The notes under the pieces are model-generated. The model saw nothing but the letters and a program-made list of their open reading frames with translations, searched no databases and was not told where the DNA came from. A stretch of DNA of 42,670 nucleotides from Hespellia sp. (lineage in GTDB: Bacteria > Bacillota > Clostridia > Lachnospirales > Lachnospiraceae), in NCBI GenBank assembly GCA_028694105.1, contig JAQUUC010000024.1:4723-47392 (forward strand). Reading direction: 5' to 3'. The position numbers and the translations under genes were made by a program. This document shows, piece after piece, positions 31,614 through 40,361 of the stretch. The first letter of the stretch is position 1; every line of letters starts with the position of its first letter.

Positions 31614-33842
31614 TTAACTTACGATTTTTTGAAGTCTTGCAAAACTTGCGAACATTTTCTTCACGCCCACATGGTCAAATTCTACCGTCACTTCATAATC
31701 TCGTCCGCCTTCGGTAATTCCGGTCACAAGACCGTCTCCGAATTTTTGATGGCGCACACGGTCACCGACTTCATAATCCAGCTGGTCACCCAGACTGACT
31801 GTAAACTGTCTCTTCGGCTTCGTCTCTGCAAATGCCTTACTGTGGAACGACTGTTTGGCTTTTACATATGCACTCTGTGACGGCAGCTCTGCTTCATCTT
31901 CGTCCAGATTTCCCACGTTTAACAGATGCATCGGGATTTCCTTTAGGAACCGGGATTTTTTATTGTACTGCGTCTCTCCGCGAATCATCCGCCGTCTCGC
32001 GCAGGTCATAGTCAGGTCCTCACGGGCTCTGGTGATTCCGACATAACAGAGGCGTCTTTCCTCTTCCAGCTCCTCCGGATCATCTCCGGTAATCGTCATA
32101 TAGCTTGGGAATATCCCATCCTCCATTCCCGCCATATATACATTCGGAAATTCCAGACCTTTGGCACTATGTAATGTCATCAGAACAACGTAATCACTTG
32201 ATTCATCAAGACTGTCGATATCAGCAACCAGTGCAACCTCCTCCAAAAAACCACTTAACGTCGGTCGTTCATCTTCACAGTTTTCCTCATATGTTGCGAT
32301 TTTACTCAGAAGCTCGTCAATATTTTCAATTCGGGTCTCCGCCTCTTCTTTTCCCTCTGCCTCCAGAGATTCGATATATGCCGTTATCTCCAGAATCTCC
32401 TTCATCAAATCGGAAATGCTGAGCTTTGCCGCCTGCGTTTTAAAATATTCAATCATCGCCACAAACGATTCTAACTTCGCTGCACCTCTTCCGATTCCCG
32501 GAATCAGATCCAGACCGCCCAGTGCATCATAAAATCCGATTCCACGCTCCTGCGCTGATTCCTGCACACGGTTCATGGTTGTCAGACCGATTCCGCGCTT
32601 TGGCACATTGATGATTCTTCGAACCGCAAGATCATCGCGTCCGTTATCAATCGTCTTTAAGTAAGCAAGCAGGTCTTTGATTTCCCTCCTTGCATAGAAG
32701 TTCACGCCACCGACAATCTTATACGGAACGTTTGCAGCGACAAATTTCTCCTCGAAGATACGGGACTGTGCATTTGTACGGTACAGAATCGCATGGTCAT
32801 TATAGCTGCCGTTGCCGGAATTTACATGGCTCCGAATATCATTTACAATATAATCTGCCTCATCATACGCTGAATCAAACTGGCGGAGATTAATCTTCTC
32901 CCCCTCCCCGTTGTCGGTCCACAGGGTCTTGTCTTTTCTTCCGTAGTTATTGCGGATTACTGCATTCGCCGCATCCAGAATCGTACTGGTAGAGCGGTAA
33001 TTCTGCTCCAGCTTGATTACCTTCGCATTCGCATATTCATGTTCGAAATTCAGGATATTCTTGATGTTCGCTCCGCGGAATTTGTAGATGGACTGGTCAT
33101 CGTCACCAACCACACAGAGGTTTTTATATTTGCCGGCAAGAATACTGATCAGTCTGAACTGTACAGTATTCGTATCCTGATACTCGTCCACCATGATATA
33201 GCGGAAACGTTCCTGATAATAATCCAGCACGTCCGGATTCGTCTGGAACAGCTGCACCGTCTTTACCAGCAGGTCATCGAAATCCAGCGCATTGTTGGCA
33301 CGGAGCTGCTTTTCATATTCCCGGTAGACCATCGCAATCTTTTTCTTTCCGAAATCGCCTGCCGCACTCATCTCGAATTCGTCCGGCATGATCATCTCAT
33401 CCTTCGCCTTGGAAATGGCGGTGAGAAGATTGCGTTCCTTATACACCTTCGTATCGATATCGAGCAGCTTACAGACATCCTTCATAAGTGTCTTCTGATC
33501 ATCCGAATCGTAGATGGTAAAATTATTATCGTATCCCATCAGATCGATGTGGCGTCTTAAAATACGCACACAGGTAGAGTGAAAGGTGCTCACCCAGATG
33601 CTCTCCGAACCAAATCCAACAATCTGGTCTACTCTCTCCCTCATCTCTCCTGCCGCCTTATTCGTAAATGTAATCGCAAGGATATTCCACGGGTTCACGC
33701 CCTTTTCATCAATCAGATAGGCAATTCTATGCGTCAGCACTCTCGTTTTACCGGAGCCCGCTCCTGCTAAAATAAGAAGGGGCCCTTCCGTATGAAAGAC
33801 CGCTTCCTGTTGTCTGTCATTTAATGTATCATATATACTCAT
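31614..33842 (-). CDS. pcrA: ATP-dependent DNA helicase PcrA (UvrD family)
   Basis: The product has 742 residues, the usual length. SF1A motifs in order are the Q-motif region LNDRQQEAV, Walker A AGAGSGKTRVLTHR (about residue 27), YIMVDEYQDTN, VGDDDQSIYKFRGA, KLEQNYRST, MTLHSAKGLEFPNVY and LCYVGITRAREDL. The C-terminal Tudor-like domain begins near VGDRVRHQKFGDGLV. It unwinds DNA in repair and in clearing replication conflicts. The start follows AAGGAGAGAATT. It appears to be monocistronic. Confidence 0.96.
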   Translation of the reverse strand: MSIYDTLNDRQQEAVFHTEGPLLILAGAGSGKTRVLTHRIAYLIDEKGVNPWNILAITFTNKAAGEMRERVDQIVGFGSESIWVSTFHSTCVRILRRHIDLMGYDNNFTIYDSDDQKTLMKDVCKLLDIDTKVYKERNLLTAISKAKDEMIMPDEFEMSAAGDFGKKKIAMVYREYEKQLRANNALDFDDLLVKTVQLFQTNPDVLDYYQERFRYIMVDEYQDTNTVQFRLISILAGKYKNLCVVGDDDQSIYKFRGANIKNILNFEHEYANAKVIKLEQNYRSTSTILDAANAVIRNNYGRKDKTLWTDNGEGEKINLRQFDSAYDEADYIVNDIRSHVNSGNGSYNDHAILYRTNAQSRIFEEKFVAANVPYKIVGGVNFYARREIKDLLAYLKTIDNGRDDLAVRRIINVPKRGIGLTTMNRVQESAQERGIGFYDALGGLDLIPGIGRGAAKLESFVAMIEYFKTQAAKLSISDLMKEILEITAYIESLEAEGKEEAETRIENIDELLSKIATYEENCEDERPTLSGFLEEVALVADIDSLDESSDYVVLMTLHSAKGLEFPNVYMAGMEDGIFPSYMTITGDDPEELEEERRLCYVGITRAREDLTMTCARRRMIRGETQYNKKSRFLKEIPMHLLNVGNLDEDEAELPSQSAYVKAKQSFHSKAFAETKPKRQFTVSLGDQLDYEVGDRVRHQKFGDGLVTGITEGGRDYEVTVEFDHVGVKKMFASFARLQKIVS

Positions 33843-33985
33843 AATTCTCTCCTTATCTATCGCATCATTTTATCATATTTCCCACTACATGTCACGACAG
33901 ATTTCCAATCAAAGAAAAAGTCGAAATAAAAAGATTGTAAAGTGGTTTTTATTACTATATAATGAGGCTATCGAGGTGAAAAATA

Positions 33986-34615
33986 ATGAAAATAGATATG
34001 AATGACATGCTTGGCAGTATCTTAGACAGCCTTTCCAAAATCAGCTATGTAAAGGCAGATGAGATTCCGAACATCGATCTGTACATGGATCAGGTCACCA
34101 CCTTTATGGATGAGCAGCTTGCTTCCACAAAGCGCTATGAAGAGGACAAGATTCTGACTAAGACCATGATCAACAATTACGCAAAGAATAATCTGATTCC
34201 CCCGCCGGTCAAAAAGAAATATTCCAAGGAGCATATTCTGGTACTGCTCTTTGTCTATTATTTCAAGAATATCCTGTCAATCAAGGATATTGAGGCTGTG
34301 TTAAAGCCGCTCACAGACCGATATTTTAACACGGATCATGCAATGAAGATGTCGGATGTGTACCGGGAAGTATGCGACTTAGAGCAGAGTGAAATTGAAA
34401 GTCTGCAGAATGATATCAAGGAAAAATATGCGCAGTCAAACGCAACCTTTGCAGATGCTCCGGAAGAAGACCGGGAATATCTCCGGCTGTTTGCATTCAT
34501 CTGCCAGCTGAGTTTTGACATTTATGTTCGTCAGCTTCTGATTGAAAAAATCATCGACACATTTCCAGATGACAGCAAGAATGACGAAAACATTTCCAAA
34601 AAGGGAAAAAAATAA
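33986..34615 (+). CDS. DUF1836-domain protein
   Basis: The product has 209 residues. The central part (TKTMINNYAKNNLIPPPVKKKYSKEHILVLLFVYYFKNILSIKDIEAVLKPL, about residues 57-110) is the DUF1836 core, which resembles a MerR-like winged helix and may bind DNA. The C-terminal part is helical and acidic, with a lysine-rich end. Family members are widespread in Firmicutes and of unknown function. The start follows CGAGGTGAAAAATA. It converges with yerC across a shared terminator. Confidence 0.88.
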   Translation: MKIDMNDMLGSILDSLSKISYVKADEIPNIDLYMDQVTTFMDEQLASTKRYEEDKILTKTMINNYAKNNLIPPPVKKKYSKEHILVLLFVYYFKNILSIKDIEAVLKPLTDRYFNTDHAMKMSDVYREVCDLEQSEIESLQNDIKEKYAQSNATFADAPEEDREYLRLFAFICQLSFDIYVRQLLIEKIIDTFPDDSKNDENISKKGKK

Positions 34616-34642
34616 GAACTGCAGACTGTGCAGTTCTTATTT
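34610..34642. terminator. Bidirectional terminator between the DUF1836 gene and yerC
   Basis: AAATAAGAACTGCA (34610-34623) and TGCAGTTCTTATTT (34629-34642) are a perfect 14-bp inverted repeat with a 5-base loop. The A/T-rich outer arms give U-runs on both strands. Confidence 0.85.
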
Positions 34643-34643
34643 G

Positions 34644-34931
34644 CTATTTATTAATGCGGTCAAAGACCATGTCGTATCCATCATTACCATAATTCAGTGA
34701 TCGGTTCACTCTGCTGATTGTCGCGGTAGAGGCGCCGGTCTTCTCCGCAATCTCAAGATAGGTCTTCTGTTCTCTCAGCATCTTGGCTACTTCAAATCGC
34801 TGTGACAATGACAGCAGTTCATTGATTGTACATATATCTTCGAAAAATGTATAACATTCTTCTTTATCTTTCAAACTTAAAATTGCTTCAAACAGATAAT
34901 CTACTGCTTCTGTTCTGATCTTCTTGCTCAT
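34644..34931 (-). CDS. yerC: YerC/YecD-family TrpR-like regulator
   Basis: The product has 95 residues, the family length. The TrpR-like helix-turn-helix reads LSLSQRFEVAKMLREQKTYLEIAEKTGASTATISRVNRSLNYG (about residues 37-80). Known relatives bind DNA, but their regulon is poorly defined. The start follows AAGGAGATTTAAATC. It stands alone between a terminator and a PHP phosphatase gene. Confidence 0.93.
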   Translation of the reverse strand: MSKKIRTEAVDYLFEAILSLKDKEECYTFFEDICTINELLSLSQRFEVAKMLREQKTYLEIAEKTGASTATISRVNRSLNYGNDGYDMVFDRINK

Positions 34932-35019
34932 GATTTAAATCTCCTTCACATTTCTAATGATCTAAACCATATTTTAGCACATTAAATTCATAAAGTAAAC
35001 ACTTTGTTTCTTTACCGTT

Positions 35020-35760
35020 CTAACGCGCTGCAGATTCCTGTTTATAGAGATTTATATACGGTTTTAATTTTTCAAAATTAGTTGTCACAACCAGTTCTTC
35101 CGGAAAATCACACTCTTTTAAAAGCTCCTGCGTTGATTCAAATCTGCCTGCTTCCACATCCATGTGTGCGTCGGTTCCTGTCGTAATCGGCACTTCGTAC
35201 TGCTTACACAGATCCAGCATGACCTTGTAGTTCTCCTTTGCATTTGCGCGAAAGCTGAGTGGGTGAAGGGATGAATTATTCACCTCCAGAAGTGTTCCCG
35301 TCTCTTTTGCGGCTTTTACCAGCTTTTCATAATCCAGTGGCATCCTGCCGTCATCCGGATGTCCGATAATATTAACATATGGATTCTTCATAACATTTAC
35401 ATATGCGTTTGTTATATTCTCTATCGTAAATTCATCTGAAAAACACGGTGGGGTGTGGATACTTGCAATGGAAATGTCCATCTTCTTTAACAGTGGTTCT
35501 GGAAGATCCACCTCACCATCCGCATTTAAAATGTTCAGTTCAATTCCCAGCAATAGGTTGATTCCGTACATCTCTCTTGGAATCACCTTGAAGTTCATAA
35601 AATAAATGTCTTGGCATGACCCCGTCATCTTTGGACCGTGCTCTGTCAGTGCCAGATATTCCAGTCCGTTCTTGGCTCCAAATTGTGCCATCTCTCTAAT
35701 TGTACTGTAAGCGTGTCCGCTCACCAGTGTATGTGCATGTGTATCTGCGATAATCTTCAT
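35020..35760 (-). CDS. PHP-domain phosphatase (YcdX family)
   Basis: The product has 246 residues. The metal-binding motifs of the PHP fold are visible: DTHAHTLVSGHAYST (residues 5-19), LTEHGPKM (about 38), SIHTPP (about 100), IGHPDDGRMP (about 135) and TGTDAHMD (about 193). It should be a metal-dependent phosphoesterase of unknown substrate. The start is 10 bp downstream of the DUF58 gene's stop, so the two are cotranscribed. Confidence 0.9.
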   Translation of the reverse strand: MKIIADTHAHTLVSGHAYSTIREMAQFGAKNGLEYLALTEHGPKMTGSCQDIYFMNFKVIPREMYGINLLLGIELNILNADGEVDLPEPLLKKMDISIASIHTPPCFSDEFTIENITNAYVNVMKNPYVNIIGHPDDGRMPLDYEKLVKAAKETGTLLEVNNSSLHPLSFRANAKENYKVMLDLCKQYEVPITTGTDAHMDVEAGRFESTQELLKECDFPEELVVTTNFEKLKPYINLYKQESAAR

Positions 35761-35770
35761 TGTCTTTTCC

Positions 35771-36505
35771 TCATTTCATTTCAAATTCAGCGTATTCTTT
35801 ATTATAACACAAATCATGATTTTCGCACATTCTACATTTTTCATTTTTCTCGTTCCGCGCTGAGTATTCATCAATGTCTGTATATTCTCTGACCAGCAGC
35901 CGGTCCCATTTGCTCGACAACTTCCAATGAACAGATGACATAACATCCCCTTCACGATACTCACGGACACCAATAAATTCATCTCCGTATGTTTTCACAG
36001 CATTCGATTCATTTTCCCACTCATCCTCCGGATAAATAACAAATGAGTGTTTTGCAGAATTCCTGATTTTGCAGGTAGTAAGCCCAAGACTGTCCACTGC
36101 TTTTAAATTCTCAGCACGAATGATAATCACACCACAGAATGCATTTTGGTATTCATAATCGGCAGCGAACATATTTCCACGCTCGAACAGAATGCTGCTC
36201 CTCTCATCAGCCTCCTCCGTTATCACATGACGGAATGAAACATCTCCACTGATTCTTCCGATAGCAGAGCGGTGCCTTCCGGTTGCCGCAACACGCACAC
36301 GAACCGGACGATTGGTTTTCATATCTCCCATGACCCCAATTCTAATACAAAGTCTTTTACATTCCAGTCTCATCCATATATGCAGAACAAGTGGAAATAT
36401 AATACAGAAAAGCAATAATGCAAAAGAGACTGGCGAATTCTTCCAGATAAACAGTAATGTAAGTGCTATAAAAAGCACACCATATGCCACACGATATTTC
36501 ATCAT
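35771..36505 (-). CDS. DUF58-type membrane protein with a cysteine-rich tail
   Basis: The product has 244 residues. Two adjacent hydrophobic segments (about residues 5-45) precede a soluble part that ends in the DUF58 core GDEFIGVREYREGDVMSSVHWKLSSKWDRLLVREY (about 177-211). Most DUF58 proteins are about 300-440 residues and continue into a vWA-like domain. Here a short tail with four cysteines (CRMCENHDLCYNKEY) ends the protein. It may be a natural short form or a truncation. DUF58 proteins often work with MoxR ATPases and transglutaminases, none of which is in the window. The start follows AGAGGTAAATT. Confidence 0.8.
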   Translation of the reverse strand: MMKYRVAYGVLFIALTLLFIWKNSPVSFALLLFCIIFPLVLHIWMRLECKRLCIRIGVMGDMKTNRPVRVRVAATGRHRSAIGRISGDVSFRHVITEEADERSSILFERGNMFAADYEYQNAFCGVIIIRAENLKAVDSLGLTTCKIRNSAKHSFVIYPEDEWENESNAVKTYGDEFIGVREYREGDVMSSVHWKLSSKWDRLLVREYTDIDEYSARNEKNEKCRMCENHDLCYNKEYAEFEMK

Positions 36506-36640
36506 AATTTACCTCTCTTCTAAAGAAATTATAGAATTGGAAAATTTTACCGTAAAGCAACCATTACTTGCATTTTTATCCGGGAACCTTTCTTTCCTTC
36601 GTTTCATATACTGTACCATTAGAATTCAGGGAGGCTATTT

Positions 36641-37264
36641 ATGAAAAAACGTTTACTTTCAGCCGTTCTATCGTGTGCAATGGTAATCGGGCTGCTCACC
36701 GGCTGTACGTCTGCGCCCGAACCTGCACCGGATGCGGATACCAAAGAAACAACCGCTGATGTAAAAGAACCTGCTCATGTTGTACTGAACGAAGTTGCCC
36801 ATTCCATCTTCTATGCACCGATGTATGTCGCAATTGAAGAAGGATATTTTAAGGATCAGGGCATTGATCTGGAACTCGTCACGGGCTACGGTGCTGACAA
36901 AACGATGACAGCCGTACTCTCCGGAGAAGCAGATATCGGATTTGCAGGTGCAGAATCTACGATTTATACTTATCAGGAGGGTGCAACCGATGTCATCAAA
37001 AACTTCGCGCAGCTGACTCAACGTGCAGGAAACTTTTTGGTTGCCAGAGAAAAAACGGATGATTTTTCGTGGGATGATTTAAAAGGGAAAGATGTGATTG
37101 GCGGAAGAAAAGGTGGTATGCCGCAAATGGTATTCGAATTCATTCTGAAAGAAAATGGAATTGACCCGGCAAAGGATGTTAACATTGACCAGAGCATCGA
37201 TTTCGGCTCTACTGCTGCTGCATTTTCTGGCGGGCAGGGTGAATACACCGTTGTTACAGATTAA
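36641..37264 (+). pseudogene. ABC transporter substrate-binding lipoprotein (NMT1/SsuA type), truncated by the prophage
   Basis: The frame has 207 codons. A lipoprotein signal (LLTGCTS, Cys about residue 22) is followed by the N-terminal lobe of a NitT/TauT/thiamine-precursor binding protein (HSIFYAPMYVAIEEGYFKDQGIDLELVTG, VLSGEADIGFAGAES, GKDVIGGRKGGMPQMVFEF). Relatives are about 320-340 residues. Here the sequence stops at GGQGEYTVVTD, in the middle of the second lobe, exactly where phage genes begin. I infer that a prophage integrated here and that the rest of the gene and its transporter lie beyond the prophage's right end. No TPP riboswitch was seen upstream. Confidence 0.8.
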
Positions 37265-37288
37265 ATACTGCACCTTCCTTATTTAGTT

Positions 37289-37495
37289 TTATTCGATATT
37301 GTTGGTTGAATATTCTACCGGAGGGTTTTGTATCGTAAGATCATGCGCTTTTCTCGCGCTTATTGACTCATTTGCCGTGGTGTTCGCGGGTGATCCGGTG
37401 CAAGCGATCACGCCTGCGCCGAAACTAACTGCAGCAACTAACAATGCCACAACGATACATACTATAAATGTTTCAAATTGCTTTAATTGCTTCAT
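37289..37495 (-). CDS. Small phage membrane protein
   Basis: The start at 37495 (GGGAGATAATAAA upstream) gives 68 residues: MKQLKQFETFIVCIVVALLV begins a single membrane segment (about 8-31) followed by a polar Ser/Thr/Asn-rich tail containing one cysteine (GVIACTGSP) near the membrane. The segment end resembles a lipobox, but with an Ala-Cys pair in place of the usual Gly-Cys. It follows the amidase gene and could be a spanin-like or late lysis accessory. The function is unknown. Confidence 0.6.
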   Translation of the reverse strand: MKQLKQFETFIVCIVVALLVAAVSFGAGVIACTGSPANTTANESISARKAHDLTIQNPPVEYSTNNIE

Positions 37496-37512
37496 TTTAT
37501 TATCTCCCATAT

Positions 37513-38292
37513 CTACATTCCCAACAGCTTACACCATGTCTTAGGTCCTACAATACCATCTGCAACAAGACCGTGAGCTCTCTGAAATGCCTTAACAGCC
37601 GCTTCCGTGGCTGCACCAAAGATGCCATCTGCAACAGCCCCTACCCTGCTCTGTATAATCTTTGTTATATTTCCCCTCGCGCCTTTTCGTACCATTGGAC
37701 AGCCCGCAAGTGTGTTAGGTCCAGCAATACCATCGACTGCCTGATTAGAGAATCCTTGAGCATTACATTCTGACTGTAACTGTGCAATCCAGTTACCAGA
37801 TGCTCCTATGGACGAAGATCCTCCGTCACTTGACGATGTGGTTACATTTACAGAACCGCTTGCACCAGCGATTTCCGAAAACGGAAAATGATGTCCCGGA
37901 CAATCTGTAGCGCATACGTCCTGGTGTGCCTGAACAAGACGGAATCCGTATTTCCCCTTAATGTATGCAACTAACTCTTTGCCTGATGCCATCTGTGCTG
38001 CCGGCATAGAAGTCTCGTTGTTATAGTCCCCCTCAAAACAAATGCCGATTGAATTACTATTGGAACCAGATGTATGAGCACCGATTGCCCACTCTGGTCT
38101 TAATCGATAGATACTTCCGTCTTTTCTTACCAAGAAATGGTAACCAGCACCAGCCCAACCGTTGGCAAGATGCCATCTGTGTATATCCTCCGCGCTGCAA
38201 GTAACAGCTGCGGCATTGTGGATTATAATCCTCGATGTGGCGCTTCTTCGACTTAATGCTCCAAATGTTAAATTCGTTTCAATAATTTTCAT
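37513..38292 (-). CDS. Phage endolysin: N-acetylmuramoyl-L-alanine amidase with peptidoglycan-binding repeats
   Basis: The product has 259 residues. The type-2 amidase domain (about residues 15-145) shows zinc-ligand histidines in RIIIHNAAAV and AHQDVCATDCPGHHFP, and GAGYHFLVRKDGSIYRLRPEWAIGAHTSG. The C-terminal part has two peptidoglycan-binding units (QSECNAQGFSNQAVDGIAG, then VGAVADGIFGAATEAAVKAF and LVADGIVGPKTWCKLLG). It cleaves the amide between muramic acid and L-alanine during host lysis. It lies 2 bp downstream of the holin gene. The start follows GTGAGGAATAATT. Confidence 0.94.
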   Translation of the reverse strand: MKIIETNLTFGALSRRSATSRIIIHNAAAVTCSAEDIHRWHLANGWAGAGYHFLVRKDGSIYRLRPEWAIGAHTSGSNSNSIGICFEGDYNNETSMPAAQMASGKELVAYIKGKYGFRLVQAHQDVCATDCPGHHFPFSEIAGASGSVNVTTSSSDGGSSSIGASGNWIAQLQSECNAQGFSNQAVDGIAGPNTLAGCPMVRKGARGNITKIIQSRVGAVADGIFGAATEAAVKAFQRAHGLVADGIVGPKTWCKLLGM

Positions 38293-38294
38293 AA

Positions 38295-38540
38295 TTATTC
38301 CTCACTTTCTAAATCGTTGTTAGTTACTTCCGGGATTCCGGCAACCGATGTCAGGACGCTGACAATGCCGGCCACAACTGCTGACGATACAACCATCTGC
38401 CAATTTACGCTTGACACTACCGCGCTTGTTCCAATCACTGCAACTGCTGTCTGTGCCATTGTCTTTATGGCACGTACTCCGGATGCCTTTAGCCACTTCT
38501 TTGTATCTACGGATACTTTAAATACTGTGTTGTTAAACAT
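38295..38540 (-). CDS. Phage holin
   Basis: The product has 81 residues. Two hydrophobic segments (about 22-42 and 47-68, rich in Ala, Val and Ser) are separated by a short turn, and the C-terminus is acidic (NNDLESEE). The size, layout and position directly upstream of the amidase identify it as the holin. The start follows GAGGAGGAAAAATT. Confidence 0.85.
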   Translation of the reverse strand: MFNNTVFKVSVDTKKWLKASGVRAIKTMAQTAVAVIGTSAVVSSVNWQMVVSSAVVAGIVSVLTSVAGIPEVTNNDLESEE

Positions 38541-38558
38541 AATTTTTCCTCCTCTTAT

Positions 38559-38885
38559 CTACATGTTTTGTGCTGCATAAACAAATAGCCAGATAATAAT
38601 TCCGGCAATAGCGGTTCCTGCTGCACTTGTAACGGCCGTAAAAAATGTCTTTCGCGCGGAATTCCATTTTTCTGCAGGTTCGTTTTCCAGCTTCTGCAGT
38701 CTCACTCCTTGTGTCTTTTGCTCCGTAACCATAGCCTCCATTGATTTTGCCAGCTTTTCGACTGACACCGTAATCGCTAGAATCTGTTTGTTCTGCTCTT
38801 CCAGATCTTTAATTCTGTGCTCCGAAACATTCATTCTGTTCCTATGTTCTGCCATGAACGCAATCATTTCTTCTATTGGCTCCAT
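38559..38885 (-). CDS. XhlA-like phage lysis-associated protein
   Basis: From the ATG at 38885 (AGGATAGGGTGGAA upstream) the product has 108 residues. A long coiled coil (about residues 5-65, HRNRMNVSEHRIKDLEEQNKQI) is followed by one membrane segment at the C-terminus (TAIAGIIIWLFVYAA). This is the hemolysin XhlA layout, in which the protein acts with a holin in lysis. It lies 18 bp upstream of the holin gene. Confidence 0.8.
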   Translation of the reverse strand: MEPIEEMIAFMAEHRNRMNVSEHRIKDLEEQNKQILAITVSVEKLAKSMEAMVTEQKTQGVRLQKLENEPAEKWNSARKTFFTAVTSAAGTAIAGIIIWLFVYAAQNM

Positions 38886-38905
38886 TTCCACCCTATCCTT
38901 CCTAT

Positions 38906-39322
38906 TTAAAATAATCTGTAATGTGGCTTTTCCTCTTCCCATAGAAGCCACCTCAGATAATCATCAAGTATTATCCCTAGTGCGGATAGAAAGAACCATA
39001 AAATCATAAATGGTAGACATACCTGACCTAATATGTTAAACGGCATATTGGAGTAATCCCATACATTCCATCCAAGCCAGAGATTTATAATGCATCCAGC
39101 AATGAATTCCACTACTGTGATTACTACAGAACCAATCAACATCTGCTTTACCAATGGCATCCCACGTGTTAAAACAAATTCGTTCACAAGCCCTATGATC
39201 CAAAAGCACAATCCACCAACAATGAACATCGTCCAATGTGTATACCCTCTCCACATAATTTCGATCACGATATAAAAAAGACCACCAACCCCAAATAGGG
39301 CTAGAGGTCTCAAACATCTCAA
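38906..39322 (-). CDS. Phage membrane protein, putative ABC-transporter type IV family
   Basis: The product has 138 residues and four or five hydrophobic segments. The motif FYIVIEIMWRGYTHWTMFIVGGLCFWIIGL is typical of a small integral membrane family often annotated as putative ABC transporter permease and common in Firmicutes prophage lysis regions. The start seems to be TTG at 39322, overlapping the stop codon of the upstream gene, so translation is coupled. Its role in the phage is not known. Confidence 0.75.
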   Translation of the reverse strand: MRCLRPLALFGVGGLFYIVIEIMWRGYTHWTMFIVGGLCFWIIGLVNEFVLTRGMPLVKQMLIGSVVITVVEFIAGCIINLWLGWNVWDYSNMPFNILGQVCLPFMILWFFLSALGIILDDYLRWLLWEEEKPHYRLF

Positions 39323-40008
39323 TCCATAGCCGCAAGCATTGCTTTAAGCGGCTCTGACTGGTATTTTTCCGGAATGACTGAACCATAAGTAATCGACTCC
39401 ACCTCAGCGATCTTAGTAATTGATTTGATATAAATTCTGAGATCTCTAAAGTATGTAATATGATATGCCACATAATTTAATGCTTGTGTGGTTATCAGTG
39501 CCATGTCTGCATTAGAGTAGAATTTGCAGTGCGTATTGTTGTCAGATGTATGCCATGGGATAGGATCCTGACCAGACAAAACCATTGACTGCAAGCCCAT
39601 AAGACTTATCTGATCATGGTCGGTCAGGTCAAAGTGTTCTCGCGACCCATCCGTTAGAGTTACCTCTACCCCAAGCTGAATCGTAGCCTGCTGCGCAGTA
39701 TTCATTTCTGTAACTTTTGCTTCCTGCACCTCTTCTAACGACAGTTCCGGTGCAGGCTCTGGTTCTGGCATTGGTTCTGGTTCCGTGTAAACGGATCCGT
39801 CATCCGACAGCTGATAACCACCTTCGACCGTTCTGTATAATGTGGTATATGCTTCATATTTTCCGTAAGCACCTCCCGTATCAGTTACAAGGACAAAACC
39901 ACTAAGATTCTGTTCCACTCCGCTAATCTGTACTACATGCAGGGAAATCTTTTTCACCTCTGCCTGCAGTACTTCTTCCGGATTGTCATTAAAGATAATA
40001 TTTTTCAA
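39319..40008 (-). CDS. Phage tail/baseplate-associated protein with a Pro-Glu linker
   Basis: The likely start is TTG at 40008 (KNIIFNDNPEEV follows), with GAAAGGA upstream, giving about 229 residues. A longer frame to 40137 would run through a recombination site and has no ribosome site. The first 95 residues contain VVQISGVEQNLSGFVLVTD. A linker of alternating Pro and Glu (PEPEPMPEPEPAPE) separates them from a helical C-terminus with HFDLTDHDQISLMGLQ. Similar proteins lie between the tail fibre and lysis genes of Firmicutes siphophages. It lies just beyond the leftmost inversion site. Confidence 0.75.
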   Translation of the reverse strand: MKNIIFNDNPEEVLQAEVKKISLHVVQISGVEQNLSGFVLVTDTGGAYGKYEAYTTLYRTVEGGYQLSDDGSVYTEPEPMPEPEPAPELSLEEVQEAKVTEMNTAQQATIQLGVEVTLTDGSREHFDLTDHDQISLMGLQSMVLSGQDPIPWHTSDNNTHCKFYSNADMALITTQALNYVAYHITYFRDLRIYIKSITKIAEVESITYGSVIPEKYQSEPLKAMLAAMD

Positions 40009-40035
40009 TTTTTTGTGTTCCTTTCGTAAATAGGC

Positions 40036-40060
40036 GAATAAAGAATGAATTAAATAGTAA
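40036..40060 (+). repeat. Inversion site A
   Basis: A 25-bp sequence, identical to 41899-41923, ends in the 14-bp core GAATTAAATAGTAA (40047-40060). The core encodes ELNS and opens the plus-strand tail-fibre segment. Site B carries the same core in inverted orientation. Confidence 0.85.
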
Positions 40061-40334
40061 TATTGCAATTCCTGAAATGGAGACATTGACATCCGGAGTA
40101 ATAATACACAGATTTGGAAAGATGCGCCATATGACAATTTCTGCAGGAATTAGCACATCGGGATATCAGCTTCCGGTAAAAGACATCCCTAGTAGTTCGC
40201 CGATTGGTTCTAGCACCACAGAAAATATAGTTTATTACATAAATTCCACCGGTAAATTAATGTGTTACAACACAGTATCAAAGAGCAATGTCGCAAATGT
40301 TTATAATGGATCGATTAGTTGGATGGTGGATTAG
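40047..40334 (+). CDS. Silent tail-fibre C-terminal cassette, variant 2 (no start codon of its own)
   Basis: The frame opens at the core of site A as ELNSN and continues IAIPEMETLTSGVIIHRFGK to a stop at 40334 (95 residues). The segment HMTISAGISTSGYQLPVKDIP and the Ser/Asn/Tyr-rich end (SNVANVYNGSISWMVD) look like a beta-rich receptor-binding tip. No ribosome site or start precedes it, and a stop codon lies upstream at 39996. It is therefore read as a reserve C-terminus that becomes expressed only when placed behind a constant tail-fibre N-terminus. Confidence 0.75.
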   Translation, partial: ELNSNIAIPEMETLTSGVIIHRFGKMRHMTISAGISTSGYQLPVKDIPSSSPIGSSTTENIVYYINSTGKLMCYNTVSKSNVANVYNGSISWMVD

Positions 40335-40361
40335 TTTTAAAAGATGCGATTTCGATAGGTT

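Noticed and set aside
33039-33560. 173-codon plus-strand frame within pcrA
   Set aside because: It is antisense to conserved helicase motifs; hydrophobic, motif-free and without a ribosome site.
36506-36640. TPP riboswitch upstream of the substrate-binding lipoprotein
   Set aside because: Neither the conserved CUGAGA nor the GGGGUGC elements are present in the 135-bp upstream region.
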